Part shown: in pieces, positions 13,410 through 22,215 of the stretch
Layout of the letters: every line of letters starts with the position of its first letter
Numbering within the stretch: position 1 is the stretch's first letter
Source of the DNA: JAEUJM01 sp044221555
GTDB lineage: Bacteria; Actinomycetota; Acidimicrobiia; Acidimicrobiales; DATDAH01
DNA length: 26,973 nucleotides
NCBI GenBank assembly: GCA_044221555.1
Contig: JBGAOY010000038.1
Span: 1 to 26,973, forward strand
Reading direction: 5' to 3'
The notes under the pieces: generated by a model
What the model was told of the DNA's origin: nothing
The model's input: only the letters and a program-made list of their open reading frames with translations
Database searches by the model: none
Made by a program: the position numbers and the translations under genes

Positions 13410-13449
13410 GTTCACCGCTCGTTCACCTGCGCCACGGCTCCGGGTCACC
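13410..13449 (+). promoter_or_regulatory. PHO box upstream of the first pstS
   Basis: GTTCACC occurs at 13410 and again at 13421, giving the 11-nt direct-repeat spacing of actinobacterial PhoP/RegX3 boxes. A weaker GGTCACC at 13443 stays in the same 11-nt phase. A TACCGT -10 follows at 13459-13464. Binding by the RegX3-like regulator encoded at 22215-22919 is inferred. Confidence 0.85.
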
Positions 13450-13516
13450 CCGGCTTCCTACCGTCGCCCCCAGCGGCCGTCTTCGGATCGTCGGCCGGCA
13501 AGCCCAAGGAGGGCAC

Positions 13517-14605
13517 GTGAGAACGAAGAACCGCCACATGCTGTGGTTGCTGGGAGTGCTCGCCGTCGTCGGGCTGTTGGCTGCGGCCTGCAGCAGTGAC
13601 AGCAGCTCGGACGACTCGAGCAGTGACACCACTGCGGCCGCCTCCGGCAACGGGGAGGCCGCCGATGTCTCCGGCGACATCACCATCTCGGGGTCGTCCA
13701 CGGTCGAGCCCATCTCGACCGCGGTGGCCGAGTCGTTCGCCGAGGTGAGCCCCGACGTGAACGTGAACGTCGACGGCCCCGGGACCGGTGACGGGTTCGA
13801 GCTGTTCTGCAACGGCGAGACCGACATCAGCGACGCCTCCCGGCCCATCGAGGCCGAGGAGATCCAGGCCTGCACCGACAACGGCGTGGACTTCATCGAG
13901 CTCGAGGTGGGCAGCGACGGCATCACCGTGATGACCAACCCCGCCAACGACACGATCGACTGCCTGACCGATGCCGACCTGTACGCCCTCGTCGGCCCCG
14001 AGTCCCAGGGCTTCTCGAACTGGAGCGACGCCCAGGACCTCGCCACGGAGCTGGGCTCGAGCACGACGTTCCCCGACGCGCCGCTCGACATCACCGCCCC
14101 CGGCGAGGAGTCGGGTACCTACGACAGCTTCATCGAACTGGCCCTCAAGGACATCGCCGAGGGTCGGGTCGAGGCCGGAGCCATCAGCGAGGACGAGGCC
14201 GAGACGACCCGTCCGGACTACACCTCGCAGGCCGATGACAACGCGATCCTCACCGGGATCGAGGGCAGCGACAGCTCGTTCGGCTGGGTGGGCTTCGCCT
14301 TCGCCCAGGAGGCCGGTGACCAGGTGAAGGAGGTCGCCATCGACGCCGGTGACGGCTGCGTCGAGCCGAGCGTCGATGCCATCGCCGACGGCTCCTACCC
14401 GCTCTCGCGGTCGCTGTACATCTACGTCAACGCCGCGAGCGCGGAGGACAACCCTGCGGTCGCCGCCTACGTGGACTACTACCTCGGCGACGGCATCGGC
14501 GCCGTGACCGACACCGGCTACGTGGCCCTTCCCGACGATCGCCTGGCGACCAGCCAGTCGACCTGGGACGCCCGCCAGACGGGAAGCCTGGCCTCGACCG
14601 GCTGA
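13517..14605 (+). CDS. pstS: Phosphate-binding lipoprotein PstS (copy 1)
   Basis: This 362-aa protein has a lipoprotein signal peptide with lipobox LAAAC (C25), a Ser/Asp-rich tether to about residue 50, and then a PstS-type phosphate-binding domain. Binding-site text includes SGSSTVEPIS, DISDASRPI and GEESGTYDSF (the SGT triplet matches the phosphate-contacting SGT of E. coli PstS). It would sit on the outer face of the membrane and hand phosphate to PstCA. The GTG start at 13517 has AAGGAGGG 3 nt upstream. A two-unit PHO box and a TACCGT -10 precede it, predicting induction in phosphate starvation. A strong hairpin after the stop separates it from the main pst operon, so it is probably transcribed alone and at a high level. 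Confidence 0.95.
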   Translation: MRTKNRHMLWLLGVLAVVGLLAAACSSDSSSDDSSSDTTAAASGNGEAADVSGDITISGSSTVEPISTAVAESFAEVSPDVNVNVDGPGTGDGFELFCNGETDISDASRPIEAEEIQACTDNGVDFIELEVGSDGITVMTNPANDTIDCLTDADLYALVGPESQGFSNWSDAQDLATELGSSTTFPDAPLDITAPGEESGTYDSFIELALKDIAEGRVEAGAISEDEAETTRPDYTSQADDNAILTGIEGSDSSFGWVGFAFAQEAGDQVKEVAIDAGDGCVEPSVDAIADGSYPLSRSLYIYVNAASAEDNPAVAAYVDYYLGDGIGAVTDTGYVALPDDRLATSQSTWDARQTGSLASTG

Positions 14606-14625
14606 CCGTTCGGCTCTCCCCTGTT

Positions 14626-14668
14626 CCGGCCCCCCTCCCCGTCCTCGAGGACACGGGAGGGGGGCCGG
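14626..14668 (+). terminator. Strong hairpin between pstS copies
   Basis: CCGGCCCCCCTCCC (14626-14639) pairs perfectly with 14655-14668. Inside, GTCCTC/GAGGAC forms a second 6-bp stem across a small internal loop. It begins 20 nt after the pstS1 stop and lies before the second PHO box. It lacks a T-tract. It should end or attenuate pstS1 transcription. Confidence 0.7.
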
Positions 14669-14712
14669 TGCGCGTCCGGCCGGGGTACTCGGGCACCGGA
14701 GCGAACCGGATG

Positions 14713-14745
14713 GTTCGCCTGGCGTTCATCTCCTGTTCATCTCGC
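14713..14745 (+). promoter_or_regulatory. PHO box upstream of the pst operon
   Basis: Three phased units start 11 nt apart: GTTCGCC (14713), GTTCATC (14724) and GTTCATC (14735). TAGCGT at 14773-14778 is a likely -10, with transcription starting near 14785. This supports phosphate-controlled expression of pstS2CAB-phoU-phoU-surE-senX3-regX3. Confidence 0.85.
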
Positions 14746-14802
14746 CATGGCCCACCCGACACCGGCCACTCGTAGCGTCGTCGACGTGCGAGGGTGCGGC
14801 GC

Positions 14803-15873
14803 GTGAGGCTCGAGAAGCGCCACTTGGTGTGGCCGGTGGTCGGGCTGATCTACCTCCCGCTGGTGGTGGGCCTGTTCCTCCCCGACCAGAGCGGCGCGGG
14901 CCCGGGCTCACGGACCGGGGGTGGGTCCACCACGAGCTCGGGGCGGGTCACCGTGTCCGGGTCGTCCACGGTCGAGCCCATCTCCATCGCTGTGGCCGAG
15001 CGATTCGCCGAGGTCTCGCCGGGGTCCGAGGTGGATGTCGACGGGCCCGGCACCGGTGACGGCTTCCAGCTGTTCTGCCAGGGCGACACTGACATCAACG
15101 ACGCATCCCGCCCGATCGAGCCCGAAGAGATCGCCGCATGCGCCGACAACGGGATCGACTTCATCGAGGTGCCCATCGGGGTCGACGGCCTCTCGGTCCT
15201 CACCAACAGCACCAACGACGCGGTGGACTGCCTGAGCTTCGCCGACCTGTACGCGCTCGTCGGCCCCGAAGCGGAGGGGTTCGGGTCGTGGGCCGACGCC
15301 GAGGCCTTGGCGGCCGAGCTGGGCTCGAGCACCGCGCTGCCCGACGCCCCGCTGGACATCACCGGCCCGGGCGAGGAGTCGGGCACCTACGACAGCTTCG
15401 TGGAGTTGGCCCTGAAGCCGATGGCGGACACCCGGCTCGAGACGGGCGCGATCACCGAGGACGAGGCGGGGACGACCCGTCCCGATTACACCTCGCAGGC
15501 GGACGACAACGCCATCCTCTCCGGGATCGAGGGCAGCGACAGCTCGCTCGGTTGGGTGGGGTTCGCGTTCGCCGAGCAGGCAGGCACCCGCGTGAAGGAA
15601 TTGGCCATCGACGGTGGTGATGGGTGCGTGGCCCCGTCGGACGACACCATCGGGGATGGCTCGTACCCGCTGTCTCGCACCTTGTACCTGTACGTGAGCG
15701 AGGACGCCGCCCGACGCCCCGAGGTCGCTCGCTTCGTCGACTACTACCTGCGGGGCGGACTCTCCGCAGTGGACGACGTGGGCTACGTGTCGCTGCCCGT
15801 CGCCGACCTGGCCGCGAGCAGCGCGGCCTGGTCCGAGCGACGCACGGGCACCTGGGCCGGGGAGGCACCATGA
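14803..15873 (+). CDS. pstS: PstS-like phosphate-binding protein without a lipobox (copy 2)
   Basis: This 356-aa paralogue of the preceding PstS is nearly colinear: SGSSTVEPIS, GTGDGF, DINDASRPI, GEESGTYDSF and SQADDNAILSGIEGSDSS all recur, and some stretches are identical at the DNA level. Unlike copy 1, its N-terminal hydrophobic segment (LVWPVVGLIYLPLVVGLFLP) is not followed by a Cys. It should therefore be secreted after cleavage or stay tethered by an uncleaved helix instead of a lipid. GTG 14803 is chosen because GAGGG lies 8 nt upstream and its VRLEKRH aligns with VRTKNRH of copy 1; GTG 14794 is the alternative. It is the first gene of the pst operon, behind its own PHO box, and its stop overlaps the pstC ATG (ATGA). 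Confidence 0.9.
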   Translation: MRLEKRHLVWPVVGLIYLPLVVGLFLPDQSGAGPGSRTGGGSTTSSGRVTVSGSSTVEPISIAVAERFAEVSPGSEVDVDGPGTGDGFQLFCQGDTDINDASRPIEPEEIAACADNGIDFIEVPIGVDGLSVLTNSTNDAVDCLSFADLYALVGPEAEGFGSWADAEALAAELGSSTALPDAPLDITGPGEESGTYDSFVELALKPMADTRLETGAITEDEAGTTRPDYTSQADDNAILSGIEGSDSSLGWVGFAFAEQAGTRVKELAIDGGDGCVAPSDDTIGDGSYPLSRTLYLYVSEDAARRPEVARFVDYYLRGGLSAVDDVGYVSLPVADLAASSAAWSERRTGTWAGEAP

Positions 15874-16790
15874 CCTCGATCTCGCTGCAGGACCTCCGAG
15901 GGGATCCTCGCCGCCGGCGCACCGAGACGGTGGTGCACTTCATGCTGCGGCTCGCAGCGATCGTGTCCCTGGTCATCAGCGCGCTCATCGTCTTCTCCCT
16001 GGTCCGGGAGGCGTGGACGTTCGTCACCCAGGTGGAGTGGGCCACCGTGTGGAGCACCGGGTGGTTCCCGCGCCGGGGTCTCTATGACGTCAAGACCATC
16101 TTCGTGGGCACCCTCATCGTCACCGTCGTGGCCATGGTGGTGGCCATCCCGATCGGTCTGGCGTCGGCCATCTATCTCTCCGAGTACGCACCGCCGAAGG
16201 TTCGCAGCGTGCTCAAGCCGATGCTCGAGATCCTGGCCGGCATCCCGAGTGTGGTGCTCGGCTTCTTCGCGCTCACGTTCATCTCGCCCGAGATCATCCA
16301 GAAGTTCTTCGACGGCGCAACCCAGTCGAACCTCGCGGCCGCCGGGTTGGGCGTGGGCATCCTGACCATCCCGCTCATCGCCTCGGTCTCGGAGGATGCG
16401 CTGCGATCGGTGCCCGACGCCCTGCGGGAGGCCTCTGCCGGCATGGGCGCGCGCAAGGTCACCACCACCGTGCGGATCGTGCTCCCGGGGGCCGTGTCGG
16501 GCCTGGCCGCGGCGTTCATCCTCGGCATCTCGCGGGCCATGGGTGAGACCATGGTGGTGTTCATCGCCGCCGGCGCCGGAGGTGGCTCGCTGTTCACGAC
16601 CGATCCGCTGGGGCCCGGCCAGACGATGACCGCGGCGATGGCCTCGGTGGCGTCGGGGACCGACTCCGTGCGCGGGGCCGGCCTCACCTTCCAGAGCCTG
16701 TTCTTCGTGGGCTTCGTGCTGTTCACGATCACGTTCGCCCTCAACCTGGCCGCCGACCGCTTCGTGCGCCGCGTCCGGCACCGGTACTAG
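15870..16790 (+). CDS. pstC: Phosphate ABC transporter permease PstC
   Basis: This 306-aa permease has about six membrane helices (VVHFMLRLAAIVSLVISALI near residues 22-41, IFVGTLIVTVVAMVVAIPIG near 74-93, and others). The ABC permease EAA loop appears as EASAGMGARKVTTTVRIVLP-G, which docks on PstB. The pair ALRSVPDALREAS and SRAMGETM is typical of PstC. With PstA it forms the membrane channel. GGGGAGG lies just before ATG 15870, which overlaps the pstS2 stop. Length is normal for PstC. Confidence 0.95.
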   Translation: MTSISLQDLRGDPRRRRTETVVHFMLRLAAIVSLVISALIVFSLVREAWTFVTQVEWATVWSTGWFPRRGLYDVKTIFVGTLIVTVVAMVVAIPIGLASAIYLSEYAPPKVRSVLKPMLEILAGIPSVVLGFFALTFISPEIIQKFFDGATQSNLAAAGLGVGILTIPLIASVSEDALRSVPDALREASAGMGARKVTTTVRIVLPGAVSGLAAAFILGISRAMGETMVVFIAAGAGGGSLFTTDPLGPGQTMTAAMASVASGTDSVRGAGLTFQSLFFVGFVLFTITFALNLAADRFVRRVRHRY

Positions 16791-16803
16791 GAGCCGCACC
16801 GCC

Positions 16804-17763
16804 ATGGCCACCACCATCACCGCCGACGAGCGCAAGCGCCGTCTCCCGACGACCACCGAGGTGGTACGGGCCCGCATCACCGGCAACAAGACCGACGCCT
16901 CGGGCATGATCTTCAAGGCGCTGGTGCTCAGCGCGCTGCTGTTCGCCGTGTTCATCCTCGTGGTGCTGCTGGTGGAGGTGATCAGCGGCGGCTGGGACGT
17001 GCTCACCAGCCGGCTGGGCTCGTTCCTCGCGGCCGGCCTGCGGGCCCAGCCCGAGGAAGCCGGGGTCTTCCAGGGCCTTCGCGGCTCGTTCTGGATCGGC
17101 TACTACGTCGTCGTCATCGCCTTCCCCGTCGGGATCGGTGCCGCGGTCTACCTGGAGGAGTACGCGACCAAGAGCCGGTTCAGCCGGTTCGTCGAGCTCA
17201 ACATCCGGAACCTCGCAGGGGTGCCGTCGGTCGTTTACGGCATCCTCGGCTTCGCCATCTTCGTGAAGTCCGCCGGGGCGCTCACCGGCGGCCGCTCGAC
17301 CATGGCGGCGGGGGTCACGCTGGCCGTCCTCGTGCTGCCCATCGTGATCATCACGTCGGCGGAGGCCATCCGAGCGGTGCCCGACAGCATCCGGGAGGCG
17401 GGCTACGGGGTCGGCGCCACGCGGTGGGAGGTGATCCGGAGCCACGTGTTGCCCTACGCGGCGCCGGGGATCCTCACCGGCACGGTCCTGGCGCTGGCCC
17501 GTGCCCTCGGCGAGGCGGCGCCCCTGATCCTGGTGGGAGCGGTGACAGGTCGCCTGGCCAGCGATTCGGGCATGTTCGACATCTCCCAGCTCACGGAGAA
17601 GTTCACGGCGATGCCCATCGTGATCACCACGTGGGCGGGTCGTCCGGATGCAGGGTTCCGTGCGCTCACGTCAGCGGCCATCGCGGTGCTCCTGGTGGTC
17701 GTGCTCGTCGCGAACACTGGCGCGATCCTGCTCCGCAACCACTACGAGAAGAAGAGAAGGTGA
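16804..17763 (+). CDS. pstA: Phosphate ABC transporter permease PstA
   Basis: This 319-aa partner permease has six predicted helices after a cytoplasmic N-terminus of about 35 residues. Recognisable features are YLEEYA, NIRNLAGVPSVVYGILGFA, the EAA loop EAGYGVGATRWEVIRSHVLP, and ARALGEAAPLILVGA, all characteristic of PstA. It starts at ATG 16804, 13 nt after pstC, and ends 2 nt before pstB, consistent with co-transcription and fixed subunit ratio. Length is slightly above the usual 290-300 because of the N-terminal extension. Confidence 0.95.
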   Translation: MATTITADERKRRLPTTTEVVRARITGNKTDASGMIFKALVLSALLFAVFILVVLLVEVISGGWDVLTSRLGSFLAAGLRAQPEEAGVFQGLRGSFWIGYYVVVIAFPVGIGAAVYLEEYATKSRFSRFVELNIRNLAGVPSVVYGILGFAIFVKSAGALTGGRSTMAAGVTLAVLVLPIVIITSAEAIRAVPDSIREAGYGVGATRWEVIRSHVLPYAAPGILTGTVLALARALGEAAPLILVGAVTGRLASDSGMFDISQLTEKFTAMPIVITTWAGRPDAGFRALTSAAIAVLLVVVLVANTGAILLRNHYEKKRR

Positions 17764-17765
17764 CC

Positions 17766-18638
17766 ATGTCGGAAGCCGGCACGAGTACCGAGTCACAGGG
17801 GCGCGTCCTGGCGCCGGTCGCGGCGCCGCAGGTGAGCGCCGCGCCCAACGGCCGGTCGCATCCCCCGGTGTTCGACGTCCGTGGCCTCAACGTCCACTAC
17901 GGCGACTACCTCGCCGTGCGCGACGTGACGCTGTCGGTGCGCGCCAACGAGGTCACGGCCTTCATCGGCCCGTCGGGCTGCGGCAAGACCACGGTGCTGC
18001 GGTGCTTCAACCGCATGAACGACCTGGTCGACATCGCCCGGGTGGAGGGCACGATCAGCTACCACGGGGTCGACCTCTACGATCCCGCCGTCAACCCGGT
18101 CGAGGTCCGGCGCCGCATCGGGATGGTGTTCCAGAAGCCCAACCCCTTCCCCAAGTCGATCTACGACAACGTGGCCTACGGGCCAAAGATCGCAGGCATC
18201 AAGGGCGACATGGACGAGATCGTGGAGCGCTCGCTGCACCGAGCCGGGCTGTGGGACGAGGTGCGGAACCGGTTGAAGGACTCGGCCATGGGCCTGTCGG
18301 GTGGGCAGCAGCAGCGCCTCTGCATCGCCCGGGCGCTCGCGGTCGACCCCGAGGTGATCCTGATGGACGAGCCGTGCTCGGCCCTCGATCCCATCGCCAC
18401 GGCCCGCATCGAGGACCTGATGGACGAGATCAAGGCCGAGTACACGATCGTCATCGTGACCCACAACATGCAGCAGGCCGCCCGCGTCAGCGACCGGACC
18501 GCCTTCTTCACCGCGGACGTGAGCGAGGACGGCGACACGCGAACGGGCATCCTGGTGGAGTACGACGCCACCGAGAAGATCTTCTCCAACCCCGCCGACG
18601 AGCGCACCGAGAACTACGTGACCGGGCGCTTCGGCTAA
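17766..18638 (+). CDS. pstB: Phosphate ABC transporter ATP-binding protein PstB
   Basis: This 290-aa ATPase has Walker A GPSGCGKTT (residues 68-76), Q-loop VFQKPNPFP, signature LSGGQQQR, Walker B VILMDEP, D-loop SALDP and switch His in VTHNM. MNDLVDIARVEG and FQKPNPFPKSIYDNVAYGP are diagnostic for PstB over other ABC ATPases. A low-complexity N-terminal extension of about 35 residues precedes the family start. ATG 17766 has GAAGG upstream. The stop TAA overlaps the next ATG (TAATG), giving coupling to phoU. It powers the PstCA channel and probably takes part in signalling to the kinase through PhoU. Confidence 0.96.
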   Translation: MSEAGTSTESQGRVLAPVAAPQVSAAPNGRSHPPVFDVRGLNVHYGDYLAVRDVTLSVRANEVTAFIGPSGCGKTTVLRCFNRMNDLVDIARVEGTISYHGVDLYDPAVNPVEVRRRIGMVFQKPNPFPKSIYDNVAYGPKIAGIKGDMDEIVERSLHRAGLWDEVRNRLKDSAMGLSGGQQQRLCIARALAVDPEVILMDEPCSALDPIATARIEDLMDEIKAEYTIVIVTHNMQQAARVSDRTAFFTADVSEDGDTRTGILVEYDATEKIFSNPADERTENYVTGRFG

Positions 18639-19309
18639 TGGCGAGCCCGGTACGGTTGACCTACACGGGCGAGCTCGAGCAGCTTCGACTGCAGGTGGAG
18701 GTGATGGGGGTCCGCGTGGACCAGAACCTCGAGCGCATGCGTGACGTGCTCACCACCGGCGACGAGCGCCTGGCCGAGCACGGCATCGCCGCCGACGACG
18801 AGATCGATGCCATGAACCTGTCGCTCACCGAGCGGTCCTACGACCTGCTGCGGCGCGAGCAGCCCGTGGCCTCCGACCTGCGACTGATCGTGTCGGTGAT
18901 CCGGGTCCTCGGCGAGTTCGAGCGGGTGGGCGACCTGGCGCTCCGCGTGCTCAAGCTCGCGCCCGATCAACCACTGATCGCCTCGAACCCGCCCACGTAC
19001 GACATCCTGAAGGGCATGGCTGACGAGGCGATCGACCGATTCCGCGCCGCGCTGCGAGCGTGGGCCAGCGACGACCTGACGACCGCGGTCGATCTCGCGG
19101 CCGGGTCACCCTCGATGACGGTGCACCGCGAGCGGCTCACCGCCGAGCTCGTCGCCGTCGACCGACCCGACGCGGTCCCCCTGGCGCTGGCCACCACCAC
19201 GGCGGGCCAGGCCTTCGATCGCATCGCCGATCACGCCACCATCATCGGTGCACGGGTGCGCTACCTGCTCACCGGTGATCCCGACCATCTCGTCGCCGAG
19301 GTGCGCTGA
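18638..19309 (+). CDS. phoU: Phosphate transport/signalling regulator PhoU (copy 1)
   Basis: This 223-aa protein has the all-helical two-repeat PhoU fold. Metal-site motifs are visible as FERVGDLALRVLK in repeat 1 and FDRIADHATIIGARVRYLLTG in repeat 2, each with the E/D-R-x-x-D pattern. PhoU links Pst transporter state to the SenX3/PhoR-type kinase, repressing the regulon when phosphate is plentiful. It overlaps pstB (TAATG) and is followed 2 nt later by a second, clearly different phoU. Length is normal. Confidence 0.92.
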   Translation: MASPVRLTYTGELEQLRLQVEVMGVRVDQNLERMRDVLTTGDERLAEHGIAADDEIDAMNLSLTERSYDLLRREQPVASDLRLIVSVIRVLGEFERVGDLALRVLKLAPDQPLIASNPPTYDILKGMADEAIDRFRAALRAWASDDLTTAVDLAAGSPSMTVHRERLTAELVAVDRPDAVPLALATTTAGQAFDRIADHATIIGARVRYLLTGDPDHLVAEVR

Positions 19310-19311
19310 CC

Positions 19312-20112
19312 ATGCCGGGGAGCATCCGCAAGACGTTCCACCAGGAGCTCGACGAGGTGCAGCAGGAGATCGTCCGTCTGGCGGCGATGGTCACCGAGAT
19401 CATCCCGCGCGGCACGGAGGCGCTGCTCACCAACAACCTGCAGGAGGCGCAGCGCCTGGTCGACGGCGACGACGTGCTCGACGCCATCTCGCTCGAGATC
19501 GAGGAGCGCTGCTATCAGCTCCTGGCGCTGCAGCAGCCAATGGCCGGCGACCTCCGCGCCATCGTCACGGCCCTCCGGCTGACCTCCGAGATCGAGCGCT
19601 CGGGGGACCTCGTCGTGAACATCATGAAGGGGGCCCGGCGCATCTACGGCGCCGAGTACGACCCGAGCGTGCGGGGTCTCATCGAGCAGATGAGCGAGCA
19701 GGCGCAGCGCCTGTTCAAGCTGGCCGTGGATGCCTACGTCGACCACGACGCCGGGCTCGCCGCGGCGCTCGACGACATGGACGACCGACTCGACGTGCTG
19801 CACAAGGACTACATCCAGGCCATCTTCGAATCGCACTCGAGCACCACGGTCGACCTCCAGGCTGCGGTGCAGTTGGCCCTGATCGGCCGCTACTACGAGC
19901 GCATCGGCGACCACGCCGTCAACATGGGCGAGCGGGTGCGCTACATGGTGACGGGCTGGCTGCCCGAGCAGGCCGGCGCGGCGCGGGTCCGGGCCCGCAG
20001 CGAGGGCGCGGACGCGCCGACGGATGAGTCGTCCGGCGACGGTGAGAGGCCCGCTCGCGACGCGGCGGACACGGCCGATGGCGTTGACGCGCCGGGGGCT
20101 GACCCGACGTGA
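19312..20112 (+). CDS. phoU: PhoU family regulator (copy 2, extended C-terminus)
   Basis: This 266-aa protein is a second PhoU with stronger family signatures: SIRKTFHQELDEVQQEIVRL at the start, then TSEIERSGDLVVNIMKGARR and GRYYERIGDHAVNMGERVRY carrying the metal-binding E-R-x-x-D motifs. After residue about 220 comes a 45-residue low-complexity tail rich in Ala, Asp, Glu and Arg that is not part of the fold. It differs from copy 1, so the two probably form a heteromer or answer separate partners; that is inference. ATG 19312 is 2 nt after the copy 1 stop. Confidence 0.92.
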   Translation: MPGSIRKTFHQELDEVQQEIVRLAAMVTEIIPRGTEALLTNNLQEAQRLVDGDDVLDAISLEIEERCYQLLALQQPMAGDLRAIVTALRLTSEIERSGDLVVNIMKGARRIYGAEYDPSVRGLIEQMSEQAQRLFKLAVDAYVDHDAGLAAALDDMDDRLDVLHKDYIQAIFESHSSTTVDLQAAVQLALIGRYYERIGDHAVNMGERVRYMVTGWLPEQAGAARVRARSEGADAPTDESSGDGERPARDAADTADGVDAPGADPT

Positions 20113-20137
20113 GCGGCGCTCCCATGGGCCGCACCTG

Positions 20138-20971
20138 ATGCGGGTCCTCGTCACCAACGACGACGGTGTGGAGGCGCCGGGAATCCACCGTCTGGCCGTG
20201 GCGGTCGCGGGGGCGGGCCACGACGTGGTCGTGGCCGCACCGCTCCGGGACATGAGTGGCAGCGGCGCCGCGCTCGGCCGACTCCACGTCGACGAGCACA
20301 TCGACGTCGAGGTGTTCGAGATCCCCGGAGCCTCCGGGGTCCCCGCCTACGGCGTGGACGGCCCTCCGGCCCTGGCCGTGCTCGCCTCGCGCCTCGGTGG
20401 GTTCGGCGAGCCGTGTGACGTGGTGGTCTCGGGGGTGAACCCGGGCGCGAACACCGGGCGGGCGACCCTGCACTCGGGTACCGTGGGAGCGGCGCTCACT
20501 GCGGCCAACTTCGGTGTGTCGGGTCTCGCCATCAGCCTCGTGCCCGGTGAGCCGATGCATTGGTCCACGGCCACCACCCTGGCCGTGTCGGCCCTGGAGT
20601 GGCTCGCGGGCGCGCCGGCGCGCACGGTGGTGAACCTCAACGTCCCGGACCGGGCGCTGGCCGACCTGGCCGGCACTCGTTGGGCCACCCTGGCCCCGTT
20701 CGGCACCGTGCGGGCCGCCATCGCCGCCGGCGACCTTCCCGATGGCGCCGTGGCGGGCACCACCGGTCGCCTCCAGATGGAGTTGCGCGAGACGGGCGAG
20801 GTGCTGCCGCCCGACTCCGACACGGCCCTGGTGCTCGCGGGGTACGCGGCGGTGACGGAACTGGTCGGCATCCGCGGGGTCGACTCGAGGGCCGACGCGG
20901 GTGCGGGAGCGGGGAGCCGACCGGACGTGGTGGCCCACCTCGAGCGCTCGCTGCTCCCGCGGCCGGCATGA
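20138..20971 (+). CDS. surE: 5'/3'-nucleotidase SurE
   Basis: This 277-aa protein begins with the SurE signature MRVLVTNDDGVEAPGI, whose paired Asp residues bind the metal, followed by SGSGAAL and SGVNPGANTGRATLHSGTVG with the metal-binding Asn. SurE dephosphorylates nucleoside monophosphates and short polyphosphates in the cytoplasm. Placement between phoU and the sensor kinase suggests use as a phosphate-scavenging or polyphosphate-turnover enzyme under the same control. ATG 20138 fits the family start; there is little ribosome-site signal, so reinitiation from phoU, 25 nt upstream, is likely. Its stop overlaps the kinase ATG (ATGA). Confidence 0.94.
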   Translation: MRVLVTNDDGVEAPGIHRLAVAVAGAGHDVVVAAPLRDMSGSGAALGRLHVDEHIDVEVFEIPGASGVPAYGVDGPPALAVLASRLGGFGEPCDVVVSGVNPGANTGRATLHSGTVGAALTAANFGVSGLAISLVPGEPMHWSTATTLAVSALEWLAGAPARTVVNLNVPDRALADLAGTRWATLAPFGTVRAAIAAGDLPDGAVAGTTGRLQMELRETGEVLPPDSDTALVLAGYAAVTELVGIRGVDSRADAGAGAGSRPDVVAHLERSLLPRPA

Positions 20972-22215
20972 TGCTGGTTGCCGGCCTGGCCGCGCTGGCG
21001 GCGGCCGCGGGGGCGACCGTGGGCGTTCTGGGGAGCCGTGAGCGAGAGACCGCCCGCCGGGTGGCCCGGGCCGCAGCCCGCCTGGATGGGCGCTCGCCCG
21101 AGCCGGGGACGCTCAGCGCCGAGCTCGACCAACTCGACGAGTCGGTGGAGGCGGCGTCGGACCGCCTGGCCGACGCCATCTCCTCGGAGCACCTCGTGCG
21201 CGCGCTCGACGCCATCCCCCAGGGCGTCGTGATCTGTGACGCCCGGGGCACGGTGGTGCTCGAGAACGAGGTGGGGGCGGCCTACTCGAGGGCGCGCCAC
21301 GGTGACGCGCTGGTGTCCGCGGCGGTGTCCGAGGTGCTGGCCACTGCGACCGAGGGGGTGCCGGCGTCCACGGCGGTGGAGCTCTACGGGCCACCGCGAC
21401 GCTCGCTCCAGATCGACGCCTACCCGCTGCCCGATGCGGCCGACGGCAGCACCACCGGTGCGCTCGCGGTGATCGAGGATGTCTCCGAGCGTCACCGCCT
21501 CGACCTGGTCCGCCGTGACTTCGTGGCCAACATCAGCCACGAGCTGAAGACACCGGTCGGTGCCCTGGCGCTGCTGGCCGAGACCCTCCTGGCGGCGGAC
21601 GACGCCGAGGATCGCGAGCGGCTCACGCTGAGGATGCTGGACGAGGCGCACCGCGTGGGCCGCACCATCGACGACCTCCTGTCGCTCAGCAGCATCGAGG
21701 GCGACCACGTGGCCGAGCGCGAACGGCTCTGCGTGGCCCACGTCGTCGAGGAGGCGGTGGGCCGCGCCGCCTCGGCGGCCGAGCAGCGACACATCACCGT
21801 CGAGTGTCGGGTCGATGCGGGCCTCCACGTCGTCGGCGATGCCCGCCAACTCGTGTCGGCCGTGTTCAACCTGGTCGACAACGCGGTGAAGTACTCCGAC
21901 CCCGGCCTGCCGGTGGAGGTCGTGGCCCACCGCGACGGGGCCTGGGTGGCCTGTGTGGTCACCGATCGGGGCCCCGGGATCGCGTCACGTGACCACGAGC
22001 GCATCTTCGAGCGGTTCTATCGCGTTGACAAGGCCCGCAGCCGCGAGACGGGTGGTACCGGCCTCGGGCTGGCCATCGTGCGCCATGTGGCCACCAACCA
22101 CGGTGGTGAGGTGTCGGTGTCGTCCCGCGAAGGCGAGGGGGCCTCGTTCACCCTGCGACTCCCGGTGGCCGGCCCGGACGCCACCGGCACCCCCGACGAG
22201 GAGGACCGATCCTGA
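20968..22215 (+). CDS. senX3: SenX3/PhoR-like sensor histidine kinase
   Basis: This 415-aa kinase has one N-terminal membrane segment (LVAGLAALAAAAGATVGVLG), a PAS-like region near residues 75-175 (LDAIPQGVVICDARGTVVLE), and a HisKA domain with FVANISHELKTPVGAL (phospho-acceptor H191). The HATPase domain has N-box NLVDNAVKYSD, G1 DRGPGI, F-box FERFYRVDKARS and G2 GTGLGLAIV. No large extracytoplasmic loop exists, so phosphate is probably sensed indirectly through Pst and PhoU, as in SenX3. ATG 20968 overlaps the surE stop; ATG 20971 is an alternative. Its TGA overlaps the regulator's ATG. Confidence 0.93.
   Translation: MMLVAGLAALAAAAGATVGVLGSRERETARRVARAAARLDGRSPEPGTLSAELDQLDESVEAASDRLADAISSEHLVRALDAIPQGVVICDARGTVVLENEVGAAYSRARHGDALVSAAVSEVLATATEGVPASTAVELYGPPRRSLQIDAYPLPDAADGSTTGALAVIEDVSERHRLDLVRRDFVANISHELKTPVGALALLAETLLAADDAEDRERLTLRMLDEAHRVGRTIDDLLSLSSIEGDHVAERERLCVAHVVEEAVGRAASAAEQRHITVECRVDAGLHVVGDARQLVSAVFNLVDNAVKYSDPGLPVEVVAHRDGAWVACVVTDRGPGIASRDHERIFERFYRVDKARSRETGGTGLGLAIVRHVATNHGGEVSVSSREGEGASFTLRLPVAGPDATGTPDEEDRS

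Noticed and set aside
20560..22215. Longer in-frame N-terminal extension of the sensor kinase
   Set aside because: It is the shadow of surE in another frame; the kinase starts at ATG 20968 with a membrane helix and overlaps the surE stop by the usual ATGA.
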